Below, piece after piece: positions 1 through 8,974 of a DNA stretch of 50,431 bases (position 1 is the stretch's first letter; each line of letters begins with the position of its first letter). The notes under the pieces are model-generated. The model ran no database searches. It saw nothing but the letters and a program-made list of their open reading frames with translations, and had not been told where the DNA came from. A program made the translations under genes and the position numbers. This stretch comes from Oscillospiraceae bacterium (lineage in GTDB: Bacteria > Bacillota > Clostridia > Oscillospirales > SIG530): contig SVND01000014.1 of assembly GCA_015067075.1 (NCBI GenBank), forward strand, positions 1 to 50,431. Reading direction: 5' to 3'.

Positions 1-1167
1 TACATAGTAAATAAACTCTTTTGCCCATGCATAGATATCGTCTGCGTCCGCAAATGCTACTTCGCTTGCTGTGATATCAGCACCAAGTACCTTTGCCGCA
101 AGTGCAAGCATCTTTGCTGCTTCCTGACGTGTGATGTTTGCAGAAGGATCGAATGCTCCGCTGGATCTGCCGTTTACAATACCGAGCTTTGCTGCTGCGA
201 TCACGTTTGCGCTATCTGTATCGGGGAAGGATACGTCACCCTTTGCATCTGCGTAGCCTGCGATCACGTCAGCGATAGCTTTACCGCTCTTTTTCTCGAT
301 CATCTTGATGATAAGGTCACAGAAATCGCTTCTTGTGATATCTGTTGTGTAGTTGCTGTTTACGTGCTCGGGAACAAGGTCTGCTTCAAGAGCCTTGAGG
401 ATCTCTTCCTTTGCCCATGCAGAAGGCTCGCCGTTAAGTGTGGGAGCTACAGGGGCAGGTGTGGGATCAGCGGGCTTGGGAGCTTCGATTGCGGGAAGGC
501 TTTCGTAATCTACTGTTGCTCCGCCTTCAACAACAGCAAGACCGTCATACCAGCAAGAGCCAGCCATAACGCCCCAAAGCTTTACACAGAACTTGATGTA
601 TGCATTTTCAACCTCAGGCATTTCAAATGTAACGGAAAGGAGTGTCCAATCCTTTGTTCCTGTGATAATTTCGCTCATAAGGTCAGTCCAGCCTTGAACA
701 GCGCTATGATCCTTATGTGTCAATTCAATACCGATATAGCATCCGCTGTCAGCAGACATGATCTTCTGTGTCTTAACGTATGCCTGGAATGTGTATGTCT
801 TGCCTGCTTCAAAATCAGCGGCATCCATAATGGGCATAGCGAGCATATGGGGATAATCTTTTCCGCCCGCCTTCATACCGATAGATCTTGTACCAAATTT
901 AACTGTTTCCGTGTCAAAGAACATGTACTCGGACGGGAACCAGCCGCCTTCGATCTTTTCACCGTTGTTTACCCAGCTACCCATAGAAGGAACAGGCTTC
1001 TGACCTTCTCCGTCGCCGTAGCCGCCCATCCATGCGTCAGCATAGATAGTATCTACTGTTTCTTCGTCAACCTTAAGAAGGTTTTTAGCCTCTGCGCTGC
1101 CGCCGAATCCGACTGCTAAAGTGAGAAGCATTGCCAATGCGAGAACGATTGATAAAACTTTTTTCAT
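1..1167 (-). CDS. SLH-domain secreted protein with carbohydrate-binding-like module (C-terminus beyond left edge)
   Basis: The reading frame stays open from an ATG at 1167 to the window edge (389 codons seen). It starts with a signal peptide (MKKVLSIVLALAMLLTLAVG, then GSAEA). Residues about 40-225 resemble CBM_4_9-type sandwich modules (AGKTYTFQAYVKTQK, then WYDGLAVVEGG). A proline-rich linker (PKPADPTPAPVAP) leads into SLH repeats: one near 240-300 and another with FPDTDSANVIAAAKLGIVNG and ITRQEAAKMLALAAK, and a third probably begins at the edge. SLH domains normally bind pyruvylated secondary wall polymer, so the protein is probably displayed on the cell surface and may bind glycan. The RBS AAAGGAG and a promoter lie upstream. 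Its module resembles that of the protein at 18871-19785. The ligand is unknown. Confidence 0.88.
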   Translation of the reverse strand, partial: MKKVLSIVLALAMLLTLAVGFGGSAEAKNLLKVDEETVDTIYADAWMGGYGDGEGQKPVPSMGSWVNNGEKIEGGWFPSEYMFFDTETVKFGTRSIGMKAGGKDYPHMLAMPIMDAADFEAGKTYTFQAYVKTQKIMSADSGCYIGIELTHKDHSAVQGWTDLMSEIITGTKDWTLLSVTFEMPEVENAYIKFCVKLWGVMAGSCWYDGLAVVEGGATVDYESLPAIEAPKPADPTPAPVAPTLNGEPSAWAKEEILKALEADLVPEHVNSNYTTDITRSDFCDLIIKMIEKKSGKAIADVIAGYADAKGDVSFPDTDSANVIAAAKLGIVNGRSSGAFDPSANITRQEAAKMLALAAKVLGADITASEVAFADADDIYAWAKEFIYYV

Positions 1168-1198
1168 AAATACAACTCCTTTAACTATTTGTAATTAA

Positions 1199-1227
1199 AT
1201 AATACACCTCTAAGACAAAAATGTAAA
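1199..1227 (-). promoter_or_regulatory. Sigma-A-type promoter of the SLH protein gene
   Basis: Reading the minus strand, TTTACA (1227-1222) and TATTAT (1204-1199) are separated by 17 bp and lie about 32 bp upstream of the ATG at 1167. The spacing is canonical and each hexamer has one mismatch to consensus. Confidence 0.55.
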
Positions 1228-1272
1228 TAGAATTTTTTTGGGTTATCTTGTACTATTTTTGGTTTTTACAAT

Positions 1273-1300
1273 AAAAAGAGCGGGTTTTCCCGCTCTTTTT
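1273..1300. terminator. Intrinsic terminator
   Basis: A perfect 12-bp stem (AAAAAGAGCGGG / CCCGCTCTTTTT) with a 4-nt loop sits 12 bp past the stop of the esterase-like gene. It ends that minus-strand gene and insulates the SLH gene downstream. Confidence 0.9.
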
Positions 1301-1312
1301 ACTCAATTCCCT

Positions 1313-3922
1313 TTATTTTTTCTTCTTGCGGAATATTGCTACTGCAACAGCCGCAACTACTGCCGCAACAGCCGCGGCAATACCGACGATCGCGCCAACA
1401 TTTGCACCGCCCTTATCATCCTTTTCCACAGGCGTGGGTGCTGTAGTTTCATCAGCTTCGCCCTCTGTGGGAGCAGGCGTTTCTTCAATGGGTGCTTGTG
1501 TAGGTTCATCTCCTTTTGTCTTTACGACGATAGCTTTACCAAACTCAGAGGCCTTGAATACTTCATTTTCTGCAAAACGTGCGCAGATCGTGTATTCTGT
1601 ATTGGGCTCAAGTCCCGTAATCGTTGCGTCAGTATACATCATGCCTTCAGCAAGAGCTTCGCCATTTACAGCTGTGATCATATAATCCAAGCCTGCATCG
1701 GAGGATGTTACCGTAAAGGCTGTTTCAGTTATATCCGCTTCATCAACACGGATAGTCGGCACATTTGTACGATCTTCCTTTTCGGGTGCTTCACCTGGGA
1801 AGCTGATGCTTACATAATCTATTTTGCCCATGTATGCAAATCCCGTTGTGCCCGACTTACCGAAAAGCGTTGTCAAATTGATGGGAGAATTAAACTCCTG
1901 AACATTGAGAAGCTTGCCATTGCAATATGCGTTCATATATCCGTCGATAAATTCAAGCGTCCATACAAGGTCGTCAGACATATCAAATTCGCCGCGCTGT
2001 GCCGAGCAGGTAACACCCGTCGAGCCTGCTACGAATATACCGGAAATGCCGTTATAATTGCAAAGCGTTATAAAGTCTCCGCCATCATGTGTGTTTCCAA
2101 GGATAAAGCAAAATCCTATATTATTGCTGATAGTCGCGCCCTTCCATTCAAGACGCCAGTTTTCGCCTGCGGCAAGCTTAAGAGGCTGTGCCATATCATA
2201 AGTTGTTTCCTGATAGAGGAATATTCCGTCGTCAAGGAAATCGGGAACGCCGACTGTCCCAGGAGAATCGCTCAGAGTGTTTTCACCGACAGTTGCATCT
2301 GTATTGCCGTTAAAATCCCATCTATATGCTTCTTCCCAGAATATCTTCTTTGCCGCGCCGATATAAACGGTAAAGCTTGTTGAAACACCGTCAACAGTAG
2401 CTGTTATTGTCGCTTTTTCGCCTGCTTCCGCGTTTTCGCTCGCTTTTATACAGCCGTCTTCATTTACAAGAATATTTTCGTTGGAGCTTTCCCATTTTAC
2501 TTCGGATGCTTTTGCATAAGCAGGCTCAACGTGAAGCTCGGTGTAAAAATCAATGCCCGGAAGGATCATCGTTTCCGTCGTTTCGGAAAGAGGCTCGTTG
2601 TTTACATAAGCCGTTACAGATTTCACAGCTTTATCGCTGTCTGCGCTTACAACTGCCGCTATATTTTTAGCGCAATCCTCCGCAAGCTGATTATATTTTT
2701 CCTGATTGAAATGCAAGTCGTTTGAAATATCGGGGCCTAAACGAGTGCCCATATATATGGTTTCATTCTCTCTCGTAAGCTCTTCCTGCGCTCTGTGGGG
2801 AAGACCTGCAACAGAGCCGCTTGTAAGCTGACCGGGCTTGATTATAACACCAAATTCCATATTGCACTTATCCAAAAACGCGTCATGCATCTGGATATAC
2901 TGCGCTTTATATGAGTCAACGGGCGTAGAAGCGTCAGACTCGCCCTGAAGCCACAGATAGAAGGAGCGGCGAGTTTCATACTTGTCAGCATAAACTCCTT
3001 CGCCCGTAAATCTTTCGGCAAATGCGTTATAAATATTTACAGCGTTTCTCATTGCAGGGCCGTTGGGTACCCACTGACCGACGCCTGTTGCGCCGATACC
3101 TGTATGCACAAGAACTGTACGTTCTCCTGTAAGCTTATACCAATCTACTGCAAAGGGCTGACCGACGCCCGTCTGTCCGGGGCCGTCATCCATGGGCTCA
3201 TACGTATCGTAATATGTATCATCGAGGGGAACAAAATGAAGCTTGTCATCATTGTAAGGACCGCTGCTAAAGTTTCCGCCTTCTTTTCTGCCGTAATGGT
3301 ACGCAATACCTGTTTCGGGAATTTCAAGCTCGTGGGGGAAGCCGTATGCGTCAAACATAGCGTTACTCTGTCCCGCAAGCAAGACCACGTTCACCTGTGC
3401 CTTGACAACTCTGTCAACCTTGAGAGTCTCAACAGCCGTGCCATCCTTGTACGCCGTTATTTCAACAGCCGTATCGCTTACAGCGAGAGGCACGAGAACT
3501 CCCGCTTCGTCAACGGAAATTATCTCGGGATTGCTGCTTTCAAAAGTATATGTGCCTGCTTGCTTCGGTACAAATGTGTATCTCATATCATACTGAAGCT
3601 CAAAGCCTGCGGAGCTGTCCTTACGGAAAGTGATGTTGTAGGTCTTGCCGTCCTTTGTAACTACTTGACCTTTTCCTTCTGTAGCACCGGGCGCGATCAT
3701 CGCCTGATAAACAGTGCAATCATCGGAAGCAGTTATCTGCGGAATACGCGGAAAGCCCTCGGGCAAAGTCACCGTGTATTCGGTAACAGCCTCGGAAAAT
3801 CCCAGCTCATATCCGCCGTCAACAGATACATTAACAGAATTGTCGGCACTTACTGCCATAAAGCCGGAAATCATAGTAGTCACCATCAAAACTGACAAAA
3901 AAATCATTAAATATTTTTTCAT
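1313..3922 (-). CDS. Secreted multidomain sialate O-acetylesterase-like protein (SASA/CE6-type) with C-terminal membrane anchor
   Basis: The start is placed at the ATG at 3922 (869 aa) because GGAAGGG lies just upstream and a signal peptide begins there (MKKYLMIFLSVLMV). A longer frame opens upstream but lacks an RBS. After an Ig-like region (about 30-175) comes an SGNH/SASA esterase domain with GQSNA (Ser about 186), WLQGESD (about 325-331) and a C-terminal DLH (Asp402, His404), the expected catalytic set. A BIG2-like domain (about 430-520), a concanavalin-like domain (about 530-690) and an FN3-like domain (about 700-790) follow. Then come a Thr/Pro/Glu-rich spacer and a C-terminal membrane helix ending in RKKKK, which would anchor the protein without LPXTG. 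Likely role: deacetylating host or plant glycans at the cell surface. The exact substrate cannot be read from the sequence. Confidence 0.85.
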   Translation of the reverse strand: MKKYLMIFLSVLMVTTMISGFMAVSADNSVNVSVDGGYELGFSEAVTEYTVTLPEGFPRIPQITASDDCTVYQAMIAPGATEGKGQVVTKDGKTYNITFRKDSSAGFELQYDMRYTFVPKQAGTYTFESSNPEIISVDEAGVLVPLAVSDTAVEITAYKDGTAVETLKVDRVVKAQVNVVLLAGQSNAMFDAYGFPHELEIPETGIAYHYGRKEGGNFSSGPYNDDKLHFVPLDDTYYDTYEPMDDGPGQTGVGQPFAVDWYKLTGERTVLVHTGIGATGVGQWVPNGPAMRNAVNIYNAFAERFTGEGVYADKYETRRSFYLWLQGESDASTPVDSYKAQYIQMHDAFLDKCNMEFGVIIKPGQLTSGSVAGLPHRAQEELTRENETIYMGTRLGPDISNDLHFNQEKYNQLAEDCAKNIAAVVSADSDKAVKSVTAYVNNEPLSETTETMILPGIDFYTELHVEPAYAKASEVKWESSNENILVNEDGCIKASENAEAGEKATITATVDGVSTSFTVYIGAAKKIFWEEAYRWDFNGNTDATVGENTLSDSPGTVGVPDFLDDGIFLYQETTYDMAQPLKLAAGENWRLEWKGATISNNIGFCFILGNTHDGGDFITLCNYNGISGIFVAGSTGVTCSAQRGEFDMSDDLVWTLEFIDGYMNAYCNGKLLNVQEFNSPINLTTLFGKSGTTGFAYMGKIDYVSISFPGEAPEKEDRTNVPTIRVDEADITETAFTVTSSDAGLDYMITAVNGEALAEGMMYTDATITGLEPNTEYTICARFAENEVFKASEFGKAIVVKTKGDEPTQAPIEETPAPTEGEADETTAPTPVEKDDKGGANVGAIVGIAAAVAAVVAAVAVAIFRKKKK

Positions 3923-3950
3923 TGTTTTTCCCTTCCTTATTTTTTTCTTA

Positions 3951-3979
3951 ACTTTATCACATTTAATTTCAGTTGTCAA
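3951..3979 (-). promoter_or_regulatory. Promoter of the esterase-like gene
   Basis: On the minus strand TTGACA (3979-3974) and TAAAGT (3956-3951) have a 17-bp spacer, about 29 bp before the ATG. Just upstream lies the short palindrome AAAC-C-GTTT (3988-3996), a possible repressor or activator half-site arrangement. Confidence 0.65.
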
Positions 3980-4050
3980 CCTTTTTCAAACCGTTTAAAA
4001 ATTTCATGCTTATATCGTGCTTATATAATAGTTTTGTGCTTGTTTTAAAT

Positions 4051-4080
4051 TAAAAGCGGCAAGCAAAAACGCTTACCGCT
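4051..4080 (-). terminator. Intrinsic terminator after the zinc-ribbon gene
   Basis: AGCGGTAAGC and GCTTGCCGCT (minus strand, 4080-4055) form a 10-bp stem with one G-T pair and a 6-nt loop, followed by TTTTA. It ends the GH27/zinc-ribbon unit. Confidence 0.8.
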
Positions 4081-4085
4081 CTGTT

Positions 4086-4289
4086 TTATAAGAAAAATCT
4101 GCATCCTGTTTTACGGAAATGCTCCGCTAGCTCACGAAGCTCGTCTTCCGTCGTTTTATAAAACTCCGCAAGACACGTTATACACATAAACTCCATTGCA
4201 CCGCGATTTATAAGCTTTTTATGCAAGCCCTTTTCCGTATGGGAAAGCCTTTTCCCGCATTTCATGCAATGCGTCCCTTCGGTTATCAT
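4086..4289 (-). CDS. Small zinc-ribbon-like protein, unknown function
   Basis: A 67-residue protein with two CxxC pairs (CMKCGKRL near residue 8 and CITCLAEF near 36), the spacing expected of a zinc ribbon, followed by a charged helix. I do not recognise the family. Its ATG overlaps the TGA of the upstream alpha-galactosidase gene (ATGA), implying translational coupling, and a terminator follows within 6 bp. It has no signal peptide, so it is probably cytosolic. It could be a small regulator or redox/metal protein; nothing shows which. The four ordered cysteines and the coupled start make it more than a chance frame. Confidence 0.7.
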   Translation of the reverse strand: MITEGTHCMKCGKRLSHTEKGLHKKLINRGAMEFMCITCLAEFYKTTEDELRELAEHFRKTGCRFFL

Positions 4290-5401
4290 ACGCGAACAAA
4301 CTTACCGCGATATACTCGGCAATCGTGAGCAGGGATAGTTTCGTACAAGTTTTCGGAAACAACGCCAATCTTTTCACCGGAAATAGCGTCAACAAAATCA
4401 AATCCGTGGTCAGCTGACACGCCGATATCGAAAAATTCGCAGCCTACCATTCCATCTTCGTCGGAAAGGTTGAACAGCGCCAAAACGTATTCGCCGTTTG
4501 CCATATGCTTAAAGAAAACAGGTCTGTCTTTGTTCCAGTTGACCATCATCGGCGGACGACCGTCCTCATCCTGATTGATAGCAATAAGTCCCTTGTTCTG
4601 CAAAAGGTTACGGCAATAATCGTTCATATTTGTTATGTCGCCGCCTATCATAAGGGGAGACTGCATCAAGCACCACATTGCAAAGTGCGTCTTATATTCC
4701 GCATCGGTGCATCCGCCTTTAGCGACGAGGCCCTTGCCGTACATTCCGCAAATAAGCATATCCATATCGTTATAGCAACCCGTTGCGGAATAGTTTATCT
4801 TATCAAATTGGCTCTGTGCAATGAATTTAACGCTCTCAAAATGGTCAAAAATGTCACCTGTTGAGCGGTAAACGTGTGCACCCGTAGAGCGTATCCACGT
4901 TTCTACGTCGTCTGCGCCCCAGTTGCAAGCGGAGAACAAAATATCTCTGCCCGTAGCCTTAAGTGCCATGCTCATTTTATTGTAAAGAAGCTTGCCTACC
5001 GCATGCATGGGCTTGTAGCAAAAATCGTATTTGAGATAGTCTACACCCCAATCGGCAAACATCTGCGCATCTTCATATTCATGCTCAAAGCTTGCAGGGA
5101 AGCCTCCGCAGGTCATTGTTCCCGCGCAGGAATACATACCGAATTTAAGTCCTTTTGAATGAATATAATCTGACAAAGCCTTCATTCCCGAAGGGAATTT
5201 TTCCTTGTTTACAGCGATTTTTCCGTCAGCTCCACGCTTTCTTTCAGACCACCAATCGTCGATAACAACGTATTCGTAGCCAGCATTCTTGTAGCCAAGC
5301 TCCACCATAGCGTCAGCAGTGTCGCGAATAACCTTTTCGCAAACCTCGCCACCGAAAGTATTCCATGAATTCCAACCCATAGGCGGTTTTTTGATAATCA
5401 T
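4286..5401 (-). CDS. Glycoside hydrolase family 27 (alpha-galactosidase-like)
   Basis: A 371-residue TIM-barrel enzyme beginning MIIKKPPMGWNSWNTFG, the classic GH27 N-terminus. YVVIDDWWSE follows near residue 47. YLKYDFC (near 130) carries the expected nucleophile Asp, and YNDMDMLICG (near 210) lies in the acid/base region. The C-terminal 90 residues fit the usual beta-sandwich. There is no signal peptide, so it would act in the cytosol on imported alpha-galactosides, although alpha-N-acetylgalactosaminidase specificity cannot be excluded. AAGGAGC precedes the ATG. A TATAAT (5428-5423) lies just upstream without a good -35, next to a palindrome AAGATG-N5-CATCTT. It is translationally coupled to the zinc-ribbon gene. 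Confidence 0.9.
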   Translation of the reverse strand: MIIKKPPMGWNSWNTFGGEVCEKVIRDTADAMVELGYKNAGYEYVVIDDWWSERKRGADGKIAVNKEKFPSGMKALSDYIHSKGLKFGMYSCAGTMTCGGFPASFEHEYEDAQMFADWGVDYLKYDFCYKPMHAVGKLLYNKMSMALKATGRDILFSACNWGADDVETWIRSTGAHVYRSTGDIFDHFESVKFIAQSQFDKINYSATGCYNDMDMLICGMYGKGLVAKGGCTDAEYKTHFAMWCLMQSPLMIGGDITNMNDYCRNLLQNKGLIAINQDEDGRPPMMVNWNKDRPVFFKHMANGEYVLALFNLSDEDGMVGCEFFDIGVSADHGFDFVDAISGEKIGVVSENLYETIPAHDCRVYRGKFVRV

Positions 5402-5478
5402 AATAACAGCTCCTTAATTTTTATTATAAAGATGTCTCCCATCTTATTAATTCATGTTCACACGATTTTTAACCTGAA

Positions 5479-6999
5479 CTATTGCCAGAATTTTCTGTCC
5501 AGGCTTCTGTACTGTATCGCCTCTGCCACATGGTCGCTACATATGGTGTCCGAGCAATCAAGGTCGGCTATCGTGAGCGCCACACGGAGTATTTTTCCGT
5601 AAGCTCTTGCCGATAAGCCAAGCCTGTCAAACGCATTTTTTACAAGCATATCAGCATCATCGGTCAGCTTGCAAAATCTTTTCATCAGTGGCGCTGTCAT
5701 AGCTCCGTTTGAATGTATCCCCGTGCCTTGAAGCCTCTCTTGCTGGCGCTTTCTTGCCGCATTCACACGCTCTCTTATTTTCGCAGAGGCTTCAGCCTTC
5801 TGGTGTGTCTGTAGCTGTTCGTATTCAACAGGTGGCACTTCAATATGTATATCCATTCTGTCAAGAAGTGGTCCCGATATGCGCTGTAAATAACCGCGCC
5901 TTTCCTGTGGCGAGCAGGAACAAGGTCTTGTAGGATGTCCGTAATAACCGCAACGGCAGGGGTTCATCGCACAAACAAGCATAACGTCACAAGGGTACGT
6001 TATTGTGCTTTTCACTCGCGATATTGTAACGATGCCGTCCTCAAGAGGCTGTCGAAGCACCTCAAGTGCATTTTTCGAAAATTCGGGAAGCTCGTCTAAA
6101 AACAGCACGCCATTGTGTGCTAAGGAAAGCTCACCCGGCTTCGGCATCGCGCCGCCTCCCGCAAGCCCGACAGCCGACACCGTATGGTGGGGCGATCTGA
6201 ACGGACGGCGGAAGATAAAGGGGCATTCGCTTTTCACAAGTCCTGCCACAGAGTGGATTTTCGTCGTTTCAAGTGCTTCATCAAATGTCATTTCAGGCAA
6301 AATCGATGGAAGCCTTTTCGCCATCATGCTTTTACCCGAGCCCGGTGAGCCAATAAGCAGAATGTTATGAGCTCCCGCCGCGGCAACCTCCATAGCGCGT
6401 TTTGCATCGCTTTGTCCTGCCACGTCGGCAAAATCAGGTTCAGCAAAAATTTCAGCGAGCTGTGAAACCGTGCGTGTCTCCGTCTTTTTAATTATTGGCA
6501 TATCAAAATGAGCCAAAAGCTGTGACAAATTTTCAACGGGGTATATATCTATCCCCGCCACGAAAGCCGCTTCATTTGCGTTTTGCGCAGGTAAAAATAT
6601 ACCTTTAAATCCTGCCCTTTGCGCCGCAATTACCGTTGGAAGCATACCGTTTACAGGGCGAAGCTCACCGGAAAGCGAAAGCTCGCCTGCAAAAGCATAT
6701 TGACTTACATCCTGTTTCAGTACTCCCGATGCCGCAAGTATGGCAAGGGCAATTGGCAGGTCAAGGGACGCGCCTTCCTTTTTCGTGTCAGCAGGCGCAA
6801 GATTTACAACTATTCTTTTAACAGGAAAGGAAAAACCGCAATTTTTCAGCGCCGAGCGCACTCTCTCGCGGGATTCACGCACCGCCGCATCAGGCAAGCC
6901 CACTATATCAAACGCAGGTAATGCGTTGACAAGGTCTGCCTCCACGTCAATTACGTATCCGTCTATTCCCAAAAGCCCAATACTCTTAACGATCTGCAT
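5479..6999 (-). CDS. comM: YifB/ComM family Mg-chelatase-like AAA+ ATPase
   Basis: A 506-residue full-length family member. The N-terminal ChlI-like domain (about 1-160, with GLPDAAVRESRERVRSALKN) precedes an AAA+ core with Walker A GSPGSGKS (near 217), Walker B GVLFLDELPEF and the arginine-rich sensor region. A cysteine cluster (CRCGYYGH, then CSCS) and the Mg_chelatase_C domain follow. In naturally transformable bacteria ComM is a helicase that aids branch migration during integration of donor DNA; in Firmicutes the role is less certain. It is the last gene of the unit from the OLE RNA, 29 bp after hslO. Confidence 0.92.
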   Translation of the reverse strand: MQIVKSIGLLGIDGYVIDVEADLVNALPAFDIVGLPDAAVRESRERVRSALKNCGFSFPVKRIVVNLAPADTKKEGASLDLPIALAILAASGVLKQDVSQYAFAGELSLSGELRPVNGMLPTVIAAQRAGFKGIFLPAQNANEAAFVAGIDIYPVENLSQLLAHFDMPIIKKTETRTVSQLAEIFAEPDFADVAGQSDAKRAMEVAAAGAHNILLIGSPGSGKSMMAKRLPSILPEMTFDEALETTKIHSVAGLVKSECPFIFRRPFRSPHHTVSAVGLAGGGAMPKPGELSLAHNGVLFLDELPEFSKNALEVLRQPLEDGIVTISRVKSTITYPCDVMLVCAMNPCRCGYYGHPTRPCSCSPQERRGYLQRISGPLLDRMDIHIEVPPVEYEQLQTHQKAEASAKIRERVNAARKRQQERLQGTGIHSNGAMTAPLMKRFCKLTDDADMLVKNAFDRLGLSARAYGKILRVALTIADLDCSDTICSDHVAEAIQYRSLDRKFWQ

Positions 7000-7028
7000 G
7001 CGACACTTTCCCCTTTCCCAAGTATTTT

Positions 7029-7913
7029 TTATTTTTTCAAAGCTCTTTGCAAAAGCTTATATATCTGATCCGATGTAAACGTGTATTTTTTATCGCAGAA
7101 TTGACAGCCCGTTTCAATAGGCTTATTCTCCGCAACCATTTCCGCAAGGTCCTTTTTACCGAGTGAAACAAGCGCACGCTCAACCTTTTCGCGGCTGCAA
7201 CGGCACTTATACGATGCATCGTACTCATCCAAAAGCTCGACCTCAAATCCGTCAAGCACGCGAGTCAGCATATCCATGGGCGTAAGTCCCTTTTCAAGCA
7301 TCGCCGTTACAGACTCAATGGATGATACGTTTGTTTCGATTCTTGTGATTTCCTCATCGGTTATCAGCGGAAGAGGCTGGATTATATATCCGCCTGCACG
7401 TTTTACCGTGCAATCTCTATCAATAAGCACGCCGAGGGCGCAAACAGTCGGTGTCTGCTCACTTGTTACAAAATACTGTGTAATATCCTCAGCAATCTCG
7501 CCCGATACGATGGGAGTTTGTCCCACATACGGCTCACGCATACTAAGGTCTTTTATTACTGTTACAAAGCCGTCTGTACCGACTATGCCTGCTACGTCAA
7601 GCTTTCCTCTGCTGTTAAGAGGCACTTCCGCAGACGGGTTTTGAATATATCCGCGAACGTTTCCCGTATAGTCCGAAACTGTAAGAACAGTTCCGCCTAT
7701 ACCGCCGCCGTTTATCTTAAGCGTTACGCTGTCCGTCTCACTTTTCAGCATTATGCCCATCATGGATGCCGCCGTAAGCGTACGTCCCAGTGCCGCGCTT
7801 GCTGTCGGCGATGTATTATGTATGGCTCTTGCCGTTTCTACTATATTTGTGGAGTCGATGGCAAAAGCGCGCACTACTCCGTCCGTCGTTATTGCTCTGA
7901 ATAAATTTCCCAT
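7029..7913 (-). CDS. hslO: Redox-regulated chaperone Hsp33
   Basis: The start is set at the ATG at 7913 (294 aa, MGNLFRAITTDGVVRAFAID), preceded by AGAAAGGA; an upstream in-frame extension lacks an RBS and overlaps the preceding gene. The C-terminal zinc redox switch is complete: CRC near residue 237 and CQFC near 270. Hsp33 is a cytosolic holdase activated by oxidative unfolding when the four cysteines form disulfides. The start lies one base after the stop of the methyltransferase gene, so the two are probably coupled. Position in a unit with OLE RNA and recN fits a stress theme, which is inference. Confidence 0.95.
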   Translation of the reverse strand: MGNLFRAITTDGVVRAFAIDSTNIVETARAIHNTSPTASAALGRTLTAASMMGIMLKSETDSVTLKINGGGIGGTVLTVSDYTGNVRGYIQNPSAEVPLNSRGKLDVAGIVGTDGFVTVIKDLSMREPYVGQTPIVSGEIAEDITQYFVTSEQTPTVCALGVLIDRDCTVKRAGGYIIQPLPLITDEEITRIETNVSSIESVTAMLEKGLTPMDMLTRVLDGFEVELLDEYDASYKCRCSREKVERALVSLGKKDLAEMVAENKPIETGCQFCDKKYTFTSDQIYKLLQRALKK

Positions 7914-7914
7914 G

Positions 7915-8664
7915 TTAATTTTCCTTTCTGACCACATAAAACAGGCGCTGACAATCTTCTTTTGGCTCGTCAAAGGTTAACTCACCGTATACGCCGAGCA
8001 AGGAAAGACCCGCTTCCTTTATCAGCTTTTCCATATGCCGCTGTGAATACGCACGTTCACGGTGCAGCTCATCAGTTCTGAAATAGCTTCCATCTCTTTG
8101 TTCGCCGAAAAACGTCAAATAAAAATCACACAGCTTCGTTTTCCTGTTATAATCGTTTTGCCAAACGCAATACACATCCTGCTCGTCATATACAAAGGTG
8201 TTTCCGTCGAGCACATTTTCAAATTTCCATCGCGAATTCATATCGAAAATGAAAATTCCACCGGGCTTTAAAAAGAGCTTTACTCTTTCAAGGCACGCCT
8301 GCATCTGTTCCGTTTTCGTAAGATAATTCATTCCGTCCAAACAGCAAACAGCTCCGTCAACACAGCCGTAAAGATCGAGCCGTGTCATATCCTGCCGTAA
8401 AAGCATGGTATGCGTAAAGCCCTCGTCGTCAAGCTTTGCTCTTGCAACGGAAAGCATTTCCTCGGACAGATCCGTTCCTATAACGTCATATCCCTTTTTG
8501 CAAAGCTGAACAGTCACGTTACCCGTTCCACATCCAAGCTCCGCTAAAAGCTTAGGCGATAAATTGTGACGCGAAAACAGCTCCGAAATATAGTCAGCCC
8601 ATGCGCCGTAATCTATATCGGAGGTCAATACGTCGTAAAACGACGCAAAGCTCTCATACATCAT
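7915..8664 (-). CDS. Class I SAM-dependent methyltransferase
   Basis: A 249-residue protein with the SAM-binding motif I AELGCGTGNV (residues 41-50) and motif II-like VIGTDLSEEML, then a GGIFIFDMNSRW strand typical of the Methyltransf_25/UbiE-like fold. The substrate is unknown. AAAGGTG precedes a double ATG; the first is used here and the second is equally possible. It lies 10 bp after yerC and one base before hslO. A similar methyltransferase beside YerC occurs in other Clostridia to my knowledge, but that is recall and not checked. Confidence 0.85.
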   Translation of the reverse strand: MMYESFASFYDVLTSDIDYGAWADYISELFSRHNLSPKLLAELGCGTGNVTVQLCKKGYDVIGTDLSEEMLSVARAKLDDEGFTHTMLLRQDMTRLDLYGCVDGAVCCLDGMNYLTKTEQMQACLERVKLFLKPGGIFIFDMNSRWKFENVLDGNTFVYDEQDVYCVWQNDYNRKTKLCDFYLTFFGEQRDGSYFRTDELHRERAYSQRHMEKLIKEAGLSLLGVYGELTFDEPKEDCQRLFYVVRKEN

Positions 8665-8674
8665 GATAACACCT

Positions 8675-8974
8675 TTATTCCGAATCTTTTTCCTCTATTC
8701 TTTCAAGCACGCACTTGTATCCGTTTTTTCCGTAATAAAGCGAGCGGTTAACTCTGCTTATGGTCGCCGTTGACGCCCCTGTTTTTTCAACGATATCGCT
8801 GTAAACAAGCTTATCAAGTAACAGCTCTGCAACGGCAAGACGCTGTGCCATAGCTTTGATTTCAAAAACGGTGCAAAGGTCCTCAAAAAAGTTGCGGCAC
8901 TCCTCCTCCGTTTTGAGAGCCAAAATCGCTTTGTAGAGGCGATCTGTGTTTCCATCCTTTAAATCGATATTCAT
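8675..8974 (-). CDS. YerC/YecD family TrpR-like DNA-binding protein
   Basis: A 99-residue helical protein matching the YerC/YecD family of Trp-repressor-like proteins. The first half (LYKAILALKTEEECRNFFED) is the family signature and the second half contains the helix-turn-helix (YSDIVEKTGASTATISRVNR). Its target is unknown; in Firmicutes these are putative repressors with no clear tryptophan role. Its start overlaps the recN stop by 4 bp. Confidence 0.9.
   Translation of the reverse strand: MNIDLKDGNTDRLYKAILALKTEEECRNFFEDLCTVFEIKAMAQRLAVAELLLDKLVYSDIVEKTGASTATISRVNRSLYYGKNGYKCVLERIEEKDSE

Noticed and set aside
1238-2383. 381-codon plus-strand frame opposite the esterase gene
   Set aside because: Antisense shadow; cysteine- and arginine-rich, no start signals.
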